Assembly: GCA_047639555.1 (NCBI GenBank)
Contig: JBLIOE010000006.1
Coordinates: forward strand, 1 to 64,000
DNA: 64,000 nucleotides
Direction: 5' to 3'
From: JAJRXC01 sp047639555
Lineage (GTDB): Bacteria; Actinomycetota; Acidimicrobiia; Acidimicrobiales; Aldehydirespiratoraceae
Shown: positions 51,538 to 57,876 of the stretch, piece by piece
Position numbering within the stretch: position 1 is the stretch's first letter
How the letters are laid out: each line of letters starts with the position of its first letter
The notes under the pieces: model-generated
The model's input: only the letters and a program-made list of their open reading frames with translations
Databases searched by the model: none
What the model was told of the DNA's origin: nothing
Translations under genes and position numbers: made by a program

Positions 51538-52467
51538 TCAATCCTTCGGGTAGTTCGCGTAGGAGTCTTTTAGCACCGCATGGTTGAGCAGCATTTCTGC
51601 GAGTTTCTCGTCGGTGACGGCATCGTGGATCGACGAGCGGACCCAATACGACTCGGTCCGGCGACTCTCGGAGACGGCGGCCACCTCACGACGAATCACG
51701 TAGGGCGCGTCCACCATGAGTGGTCCCTTGATCATGCGGATCTCTTGATCGGCGAAGAGGCCGACGGACGGGCCCTTCACCGCGAAGCCCGCGCTGTGCG
51801 CGGTGTATTCGACCAACACGCTCACCATTTCGAGCGGAATGATCGCCCCGCCCCAGGGTGACTCGCCGGCGTACCACGGGCTGCTCTCAGTGATCTTGGT
51901 GATCTTGTCGGCCAGGCTGAATGGATAGAGCGCACCCATGTGTTGGTGCGCTCCCATCTCCACGGGCTCGTCGGCCCGCCCGGTCATTCCCACCGCGATG
52001 CCTTCCAGGATCACGAGCTGTTCCGGTGGCCGAAGCTTCGCCCGGCGCTCGTCGAGAATGGTCGGGTCGGTCGCGCCGAGGCTGGCGGTGGCTTCGAGCA
52101 CGGGGGTGCCGTCGGCCTTCTCGGCCCACGCTCGAGTGATGGTCGCTCCCTTCGCGGGGATGGCAACGAACGCGCGGACCTCTTCTCCCTCCACCACCAT
52201 GTTTTGGTAATGCGACGAGAAACAGCCGCGTTCGAACCACTCCTGGCCCCAGATCTCGGCGAGGAGCGGAACGAACTGGCTGAAGTGGGTTGGCCCCTCG
52301 ATGGGAGCGCCGGTGAAGCCGAGCTCAGCCGCCATGTCACCGTCGTGAATCGACGAGTGACCGCCGTATTCCTGGTCATGCAGCATCTGGAGCGGACGAC
52401 GAAAGGGACCGGAAACCACGTCGTCTTCAGTACTCAGCGGTGTGTCGAATCCGGCGTCGAACGTCAT
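51538..52467 (-). CDS. MaoC-like double hot-dog protein
   Basis: 309 residues from ATG 52467, which has TAGGGT 7 nt upstream. The N-terminal part has a MaoC-like entry loop, IEGPTHFSQFVPLLAEIWG, and a second hot-dog-like region with MVVEGEEVRAFVAIPAKG. Double hot-dog hydratases act on acyl-CoA; why one sits among purine deaminases is unclear. It is encoded with the methyltransferase and guanine deaminase. Confidence 0.75.
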   Translation of the reverse strand: MTFDAGFDTPLSTEDDVVSGPFRRPLQMLHDQEYGGHSSIHDGDMAAELGFTGAPIEGPTHFSQFVPLLAEIWGQEWFERGCFSSHYQNMVVEGEEVRAFVAIPAKGATITRAWAEKADGTPVLEATASLGATDPTILDERRAKLRPPEQLVILEGIAVGMTGRADEPVEMGAHQHMGALYPFSLADKITKITESSPWYAGESPWGGAIIPLEMVSVLVEYTAHSAGFAVKGPSVGLFADQEIRMIKGPLMVDAPYVIRREVAAVSESRRTESYWVRSSIHDAVTDEKLAEMLLNHAVLKDSYANYPKD

Positions 52468-52474
52468 GGCGGCG

Positions 52475-52480
52475 ACCCTA
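52475..52480 (-). promoter_or_regulatory. -10 box of a leaderless promoter for the MaoC-methyltransferase-guaD run
   Basis: TAGGGT on the minus strand, 7 nt before ATG 52467. The three downstream genes may thus be transcribed separately from the 8-oxoguanine deaminase gene. Confidence 0.5.
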
Positions 52481-52496
52481 GCGTTCGTCCCTGCGG

Positions 52497-52526
52497 GCTA
52501 CAGAGGCTGCTGCGCTACAGAGGCTG
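52497..52526. repeat. 13-bp direct repeat across the deaminase stop codon
   Basis: GCTACAGAGGCTG occurs at 52497-52509 and 52514-52526, a 17-bp-period duplication covering the stop codon of the 8-oxoguanine deaminase gene. The copy outside the gene looks like a recent small tandem duplication. Confidence 0.8.
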
Positions 52527-53879
52527 GAAGCGGCGGGCGGCGACGCGATGGGCGGCGAGGTTGGCGCCGAGCTCGGGGGCTACAAGATTGCCATCGCGGA
52601 CAATGACGTTGCCCTGAACAATCGTGTCGCGGGCCGCGGTGGGGCCGCAGCGCAGCCAACCTTCGATGGGGTCGTCGAGCACACCCGCGAAGATCGGACC
52701 GTCGAGCTGCCAGATGGCGACGTCGCCAACGCTGCCGACCGACAGTTCGCCGAGTTCGCCCTCGCGGCCGAGGCAGCCGGCGCCGCCCCGAGTGGCGACT
52801 TCGAGCGCAATCCGCGCCGTCATACCGGCGGCGCCCGACACGAGCTTGCCCTGCAACATCGAAAGCCGAGCCTCTTGCCACAACGACGCGCTGTCGGCTG
52901 AGGAGGAGCCGTCGCAACCAAGGCCCACCGGGCACCCGGCGTGGCGGAGGTCGACGACCGGGGCAATACCTGACGACAGAATCATGTTGGAGCTGGGGCA
53001 GTGAGCAATGCCGACACCGGCCGCGCCGAGACGCTTTACCTCTTCGGGGTTGGGGCGAACGACGTGGGCGCCCCAACTGCGGTCGGACAACCAGCCGACG
53101 TCTTCGTAGAGGTCGACGGGGCGCATGCCGAAGGTGGCGAGTGCGTATTCGTCATCTTCGGAGTTCTCCGCAAGATGGGTGTGGAGGCGAACGTCGAGTC
53201 GTTCGGCGAGCTCAGCAGTGCGCCGCATCAAGTCAGGCGTGACCGAGAACGGCGAGCACGGGGCGAGCGCGATTTGCACCATCGACCCATGGGACGGGTC
53301 GTGCCAACGGGCAACATGACGCTCGGATTCGGCGAGGATGTCGTCCTCATCGCGCACGGCATCGTCGGGTGGCAGTCCGCCGTCTTTCACCGACAGGCTC
53401 ATCGAGCCGTAGGTGGGGTGGAAGCGCATTCCGAGATCCTGGGCTGCGTTGATTTCGGCGCCGAGAAGATCTCCGGCCCGCACCGGGTGGAGATAGTGGT
53501 GGTCACTCGATGTGGTGCAGCCGGACAATGCGAGTTCGGCCAAGCCGACCCAGGCCGCCAAATACTCCGACTCTTCGTCGATCGCGGCCGTCCACAAGGG
53601 ATAGAGCGATTGCAACCAACCAAAGAGCGGCGCGGCGGTCATCGGCGTGTAGGAACGGGTGAGGTTTTGGAAGAGATGGTGGTGGGTATTGACGAGCCCG
53701 GGGGTGACGAGGCAACCGGCCGCGGAGATTCGCTCACCGGCGAACGGAGTGGGGGTTGTGGCATCACCGATGGCGGAAACAAGGCCGTCGGTGATGGCGA
53801 CCCAGCCGCCTTCAATCTCTCGGCGGTTGTCGTCGACCGTGGCCACCAGCCAGGCGTCGTGAATGAGGAGGTCAGTCAT
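52515..53879 (-). CDS. 8-Oxoguanine deaminase-type amidohydrolase
   Basis: 454 residues from ATG 53879 (a TTG at 53882 lies 6 nt from the -10 box and is a possible alternative). Motifs: GLVNTHHHLFQNLTRSY, GCTTSSDHHYLHP, THLAENSEDDEYA, GIAHCPSSNMILSSG and GLGCDGSSSADSASLW. This set matches 8-oxoguanine deaminases and related AtzB-type enzymes rather than guanine deaminase; 8-oxoguanine would become urate. It is divergent from the plus-strand operon, sharing a palindromic promoter. Deamination of another aminopurine or triazine-like ring cannot be excluded. Confidence 0.88.
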   Translation of the reverse strand: MTDLLIHDAWLVATVDDNRREIEGGWVAITDGLVSAIGDATTPTPFAGERISAAGCLVTPGLVNTHHHLFQNLTRSYTPMTAAPLFGWLQSLYPLWTAAIDEESEYLAAWVGLAELALSGCTTSSDHHYLHPVRAGDLLGAEINAAQDLGMRFHPTYGSMSLSVKDGGLPPDDAVRDEDDILAESERHVARWHDPSHGSMVQIALAPCSPFSVTPDLMRRTAELAERLDVRLHTHLAENSEDDEYALATFGMRPVDLYEDVGWLSDRSWGAHVVRPNPEEVKRLGAAGVGIAHCPSSNMILSSGIAPVVDLRHAGCPVGLGCDGSSSADSASLWQEARLSMLQGKLVSGAAGMTARIALEVATRGGAGCLGREGELGELSVGSVGDVAIWQLDGPIFAGVLDDPIEGWLRCGPTAARDTIVQGNVIVRDGNLVAPELGANLAAHRVAARRFQPL

Positions 53880-53888
53880 CAAATCCGC

Positions 53889-53894
53889 ATCGTA
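53889..53894 (-). promoter_or_regulatory. -10 box for the 8-oxoguanine deaminase gene
   Basis: TACGAT on the minus strand, 9 nt before ATG 53879 and 6 nt before TTG 53882. It overlaps the left arm of the inverted repeat. Confidence 0.5.
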
Positions 53895-53937
53895 TCAGCA
53901 ACAGCTTTTTTACTTTTTGTAAAGTTCGTCTGATACG
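53891..53937. promoter_or_regulatory. Inverted repeat with divergent promoters for the purine gene sets
   Basis: CGTATCAG (53891-53898) and CTGATACG (53930-53937) are perfect inverted arms around an AT-rich centre that itself holds ACTTT-TTGT-AAAGT (53912-53925). Each arm overlaps a -10 box, TACGAT leftward and TACGGT rightward. A protein bound to the arms would switch both directions. No regulator gene is adjacent in the window. Confidence 0.65.
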
Positions 53938-53939
53938 GT
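53934..53939 (+). promoter_or_regulatory. -10 box of the leaderless promoter for the purine operon
   Basis: TACGGT, 6 nt before ATG 53946, overlapping the right arm of the inverted repeat. Confidence 0.6.
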
Positions 53940-53945
53940 CTTTCG

Positions 53946-55196
53946 ATGCTCGCGGATCTGCGTATTGACATCGACCGCTTGGTTGGCCGCTTGGCGGCGT
54001 TGGCCGAGATTGGTGCGATCGAAGGCACCGAAGGCTGCGCCCGGTTGGCCCTCACCGACGAAGATAAAGCTGGTCGTGATCTCGTCGTCACATGGATGCA
54101 CGATCTCGGTATGGACGTGCACGTCGACGGCATCGGCAATGTGATCGCGGTGCTCCCGGGAGCAACAAGCGGAGCTCCGGTCATGACCGGATCACACGTC
54201 GACACCGTTCGAACCGGCGGTCGCTACGACGGCAACTTGGGTGTGCTCGCGGGCCTGGAAGTGATCGAGACCCTCATCGGCGCTGGTGTCGTTCCCGAAC
54301 GGCCGCTTGCCGTCGCATTATTCACCAACGAAGAGGGCGCCCGTTTCCAGCCCGACATGCTCGGCAGCCTCGTGTATGTCGGCGGTATGGCGTTGGAAGA
54401 AGCCCTCGATATTGAGGGCATCGACGGTGCGGTAATCGGCGCTGAGCTCGAACGAATCGGCTACGCCGGATCCGCGCCCGTTCCCGGACTCGTGCCCCAC
54501 GCATTCGTCGAGCTCCACGTCGAGCAAGGGCCCGTGCTCGAGGTCGAGGGCATCACGATCGGGGCCGTTGATGGGGTGCAAGGCATCAGCTGGCAAGAAG
54601 TGACGATCACCGGCCAGTCCAACCACGCCGGCACAACGCCGATGTCGATGCGCCGCGACCCCGGCTATGTCGCTGCCGCCATCACCACGTTCGTTCACGA
54701 TCTCGCCCACGAGTTCGGTCAGCCACAGGTCGGCACGGTCGGCAGTTTCGAGCTCTCGCCCAACCTGATCAACGTCGTTCCTGCCAGCGCGACACTCACG
54801 GTCGACATTCGCAACACCGATGAAGCGGTGCTGCAGGTCGCCGAAGCCCGTCTTGCCGATTTCATGGCGCAAACGGCGGAGGCCGAAGGCTGCACCGTGA
54901 AAACCCGGATCCTGGCCCGCTTCGAGCCGGTGATCTTCGATCCGGCCCTCGTGTCACTCGTCGAACGCACCACCGAGACGCTCGGCCATTCGGTCAAACG
55001 CATGCCGTCGGGTGCCGGCCACGACGCCCAAATGCTGGCCCGCGTGTGCCCCACCGCGATGGTCTTCACGCCGAGTCACAATGGGCTCAGCCACAATCCG
55101 GCCGAATACACGAGTCCCGAAGATCTCGAGGCCGGTGCCAACGTCTTGTTGCAGGTTCTGCTGAACCTTGCGAACCGCGAAGAAGGAGTCCTCTGA
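53946..55196 (+). CDS. M20-family Zn amidohydrolase (N-carbamoyl-L-amino acid hydrolase/allantoate amidohydrolase type)
   Basis: 416 residues. Metal ligands and catalytic residues are visible: His84 in TGSHVDTV, Asp95 in GGRYDGNLG, Glu129-Glu130 in LFTNEEGARF, His in HVEQGPVLE, and SGAGHDAQ near the C-terminus; GQSNHAGTTPM is the dimerisation-domain signature of the HyuC/AllC group. It removes a carbamoyl group (or ureido group) from an L-amino-acid-like substrate. It is the first gene of the operon and starts 6 nt from its -10 box. In enterobacteria the equivalent M20 position is YgeY, but sequence here looks more like HyuC/AllC. Confidence 0.9.
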   Translation: MLADLRIDIDRLVGRLAALAEIGAIEGTEGCARLALTDEDKAGRDLVVTWMHDLGMDVHVDGIGNVIAVLPGATSGAPVMTGSHVDTVRTGGRYDGNLGVLAGLEVIETLIGAGVVPERPLAVALFTNEEGARFQPDMLGSLVYVGGMALEEALDIEGIDGAVIGAELERIGYAGSAPVPGLVPHAFVELHVEQGPVLEVEGITIGAVDGVQGISWQEVTITGQSNHAGTTPMSMRRDPGYVAAAITTFVHDLAHEFGQPQVGTVGSFELSPNLINVVPASATLTVDIRNTDEAVLQVAEARLADFMAQTAEAEGCTVKTRILARFEPVIFDPALVSLVERTTETLGHSVKRMPSGAGHDAQMLARVCPTAMVFTPSHNGLSHNPAEYTSPEDLEAGANVLLQVLLNLANREEGVL

Positions 55197-56959
55197 TGCC
55201 GGAAGCCACACCGCCCCTCACCCCAATGTCGCTCGGCACACTGATGGGCCGCATCGACCACGAGTGGACCTCGCGGAAGAAGATCTTCGACCTTCCGAAC
55301 GCCCGCATCTGGAAACCCGACGAGAACGTTGATCTTTCGTTCGAGTTTCTCGGTCGGCGGTGTGAATCGCCAATCGGCCCGGCCGCGGGCCCCCATAGCC
55401 AGATGGCGCAGAACATCGTGCTCGCGTGGCTCGGCGGCGGTCGCCTCTTCGAGCTGAAGACGGTGCAGGTGATCGATGATCTCGAGATCGCTCGTCCGTG
55501 TATCGACATGGAGACCATCGGGTACAACATCGAGTGGAGTCAAGAACTCACCGTTCCGCAGAGCCTCGAGGAATACGCGAAGGCGTGGATGGCGCTGGCC
55601 GTCCTTCGCCAGTGGGAGCCGCTCCAAGAGTTCACCGGCGATTCCGGGTCTTACGTCTTTGACATGTCGGTCGGCTACGACCTCGCTGGCATCACAACCG
55701 ACAAGGTGTCCACGTTCATCGCCGGCATGCGCAACGCGGCGGCGTCCATCGATGCCCAGCGCGATCAGCTCGTCGGCCCGTTCGCTGAGTTCCGGGATTT
55801 TGATTTCGATCCGGTCATCTCCGACACGCTCACCCTCTCGACGTTTCACGGCTGCCCGCCCGAAGAGATCGAGTCGATCACGAAGCACCTGATCGATCAT
55901 CACAACCTCGACGTCATCGTGAAGCTCAACCCCACCCTGCTGGGCTACGAGACCGTGGCCGAGATCGTGAACAACGAGCTGGGTTACACCTCCGTTCCTG
56001 TGCAGGAAGCGGCGTTCGGAGCCGACCTCCAGTTCGAGCGCGGCGTCGAGCTCATCGGCGAGCTCAACCAGTACGCGAAGGATCGCGGCCGAAAGTTCGG
56101 CATCAAGCTCACCAACACGCTGGTGGTCGACAACGACCGTGGGTTCATGCCCGACAAGACGATGTACCTCTCTGGTGCGCCGCTGCATGTCCTCGCGTCC
56201 ACCCTGCTCGACAAGCTCGCCACGGCCCTACCCGGCACCTTCATGATCCCGGGCCACGAGGGCGACGTGATGGTGTCGTTCTCCGCCGGCGTCGACAAGG
56301 ACAACCTGGCCGACACGCTGGCCACTGGCCTCAACCCGGCCACGATCTGTTCGGACCTGCTCAAGCCCGGTGGCTACGGCCGGATGGCGCCCATGTTGCG
56401 GGGATTGACGAAAACCATCGCGGCCGCAGGGGCCACCGATCTCGAGAGTTATCGAGCCATCCAGCAAGAGGCGTCTATCGCCGCCGGATTCGAATCGACG
56501 AGCAGCGCGTACGCATCGTCGTTGCGGGGGGACGGCCGCGGCCCGTACACCCTCGTCGAGAACGAGAAGCTGCCCCGCTCGGTCGACAATGAGCTCGAAA
56601 TGTTCGGCTGTGTTGCCTGCAACTTCTGCATCACCGTGTGCCCGAACGACGCGTTCTTCAACATCAAGAGCCTGCCCGACATGCCGGACCGCCAGCAGTA
56701 CTTGGTGCTCGCTGAGCTGTGCAACGAATGCGGCAACTGCATGGTGTTCTGCCCCGAAGACGGCGACCCTGCGCAGATCAAGCCACGGCTCTATACCGAC
56801 CCCGAGCTCTACGCCGGCCGCGAAGATCAGGGACAGGGCTTCTTGCTCGACAACGGGCGCATCGTTGAGGCGCGAGCCGACAACGAGACGGTCTCGCTCG
56901 TGCAACGTTTGCTGGAGAGCGAGCAGGGTTTGCCCCTGCAGGAAGTGATCTCATCGTGA
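55196..56959 (+). CDS. ygfK: Short YgfK-like Fe-S oxidoreductase subunit lacking the FAD/NADPH module
   Basis: 587 residues from ATG 55196 (TGATG overlap). The first about 450 residues are a dihydropyrimidine-dehydrogenase-like/TIM-barrel domain with ELKTVQVIDDLEIARPCIDM, TLSTFHGCPPEEIE and VIVKLNPTLLGYE, as in YgfK. A di-cluster ferredoxin domain follows: C472-C475-C478-C482 (CVACNFCITVCP) and C509-C512-C515-C519 (CNECGNCMVFCP). E. coli YgfK has about 1030 residues, with a glutamate-synthase-small-subunit-like FAD/NADPH module in between; that is missing. In enterobacteria YgfK is needed for reductive purine/urate use. An electron donor must be supplied by another protein. Confidence 0.88.
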   Translation: MPEATPPLTPMSLGTLMGRIDHEWTSRKKIFDLPNARIWKPDENVDLSFEFLGRRCESPIGPAAGPHSQMAQNIVLAWLGGGRLFELKTVQVIDDLEIARPCIDMETIGYNIEWSQELTVPQSLEEYAKAWMALAVLRQWEPLQEFTGDSGSYVFDMSVGYDLAGITTDKVSTFIAGMRNAAASIDAQRDQLVGPFAEFRDFDFDPVISDTLTLSTFHGCPPEEIESITKHLIDHHNLDVIVKLNPTLLGYETVAEIVNNELGYTSVPVQEAAFGADLQFERGVELIGELNQYAKDRGRKFGIKLTNTLVVDNDRGFMPDKTMYLSGAPLHVLASTLLDKLATALPGTFMIPGHEGDVMVSFSAGVDKDNLADTLATGLNPATICSDLLKPGGYGRMAPMLRGLTKTIAAAGATDLESYRAIQQEASIAAGFESTSSAYASSLRGDGRGPYTLVENEKLPRSVDNELEMFGCVACNFCITVCPNDAFFNIKSLPDMPDRQQYLVLAELCNECGNCMVFCPEDGDPAQIKPRLYTDPELYAGREDQGQGFLLDNGRIVEARADNETVSLVQRLLESEQGLPLQEVISS

Positions 56960-57876
56960 CCCGCACTCTTACCGTCGGCGCCGCCCAGCTCGGCCCGATC
57001 GCGCTCGAGGAAACTCGCGAACAGGTTGTCGAACGACTACTTGTGCTTCTACGAAGGGGGGCCGACGCCGGTTGCCAGCTTGTTGTCTTTCCCGAGCTCG
57101 GACTCACGACGTTCTTCCCCCGCTGGTACACCGAAGACCTCGGCGGCCACGATCACTTCTACGAAACTGAGATGCCGAACGCGGCAACGCAGCCGCTCTT
57201 TGATGCCGCAGTCGAACTGGGCGTGGGCTTCGCTCTGGGCTACGCCGAACTCACCGTCGATGGGCACCGCTACAACACCACGATTTTGGTCGAGACCGAC
57301 GGTTCGGTCGTCGGGCACTATCGCAAGATTCACATCCCCGGCCACGAAGACAACGAACCCTGGCGTGAGTTCCAGCACCTCGAGCGTCGCTACTTCGAGG
57401 AGTCGAACGAAGGTTTCAAGGTGTTCGAAGCGTTCGGCGGCCGTATCGGCATGGCCACGTGCAACGATCGGCGCTGGCCCGAGACCTATCGAGAGATGGG
57501 TCTTCAGGGTGTCGAGATGATCTTGATCGGTTACAACACGCCCCTCCACTACGCCCCGGACCCGTCGCAGAATCGGCTCCAGGGCTTCCACAATCACCTT
57601 GTCATGCAGGCCGGCGCCTACCAAAACGGCACCTGGGTGGTTGGCGTGGCCAAGGGTGGCAACGAGGAAGGCGTCGACTCACTCGCGGAGTCTGCGATCA
57701 TTGCGCCATCGGGTGAGATCATCCAGGTGGCAGAAACAAATGGTGACGAGCTCATCGTCGCCGAAGCCAATCTCGATTGGTGCGCTGACTACAAAGACAC
57801 GCTGTTCAACTTCGAGCGTTACCGACGCCCCGAGATGTACGGCCGAATCACCTCGCAAAAGGGAGTCATCACGTGA
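56956..57876 (+). CDS. Nitrilase-superfamily N-carbamoyl-D-amino acid hydrolase-like protein
   Basis: 306 residues from GTG 56956 (GTGA overlap). The catalytic triad is clear: Glu47 in VFPELGLTTFFPRW, Lys124 in HYRKIHIPGH and Cys169 in MATCNDRRWPE. The TTFFPRW and CNDRRWPE segments are those of Agrobacterium N-carbamoyl-D-amino acid amidohydrolase (about 304 residues). It would cleave a carbamoyl amino acid to amino acid, CO2 and ammonia. Its presence in the same operon as an M20 carbamoylase suggests two carbamoyl or ureido intermediates. Confidence 0.92.
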   Translation: MTRTLTVGAAQLGPIALEETREQVVERLLVLLRRGADAGCQLVVFPELGLTTFFPRWYTEDLGGHDHFYETEMPNAATQPLFDAAVELGVGFALGYAELTVDGHRYNTTILVETDGSVVGHYRKIHIPGHEDNEPWREFQHLERRYFEESNEGFKVFEAFGGRIGMATCNDRRWPETYREMGLQGVEMILIGYNTPLHYAPDPSQNRLQGFHNHLVMQAGAYQNGTWVVGVAKGGNEEGVDSLAESAIIAPSGEIIQVAETNGDELIVAEANLDWCADYKDTLFNFERYRRPEMYGRITSQKGVIT

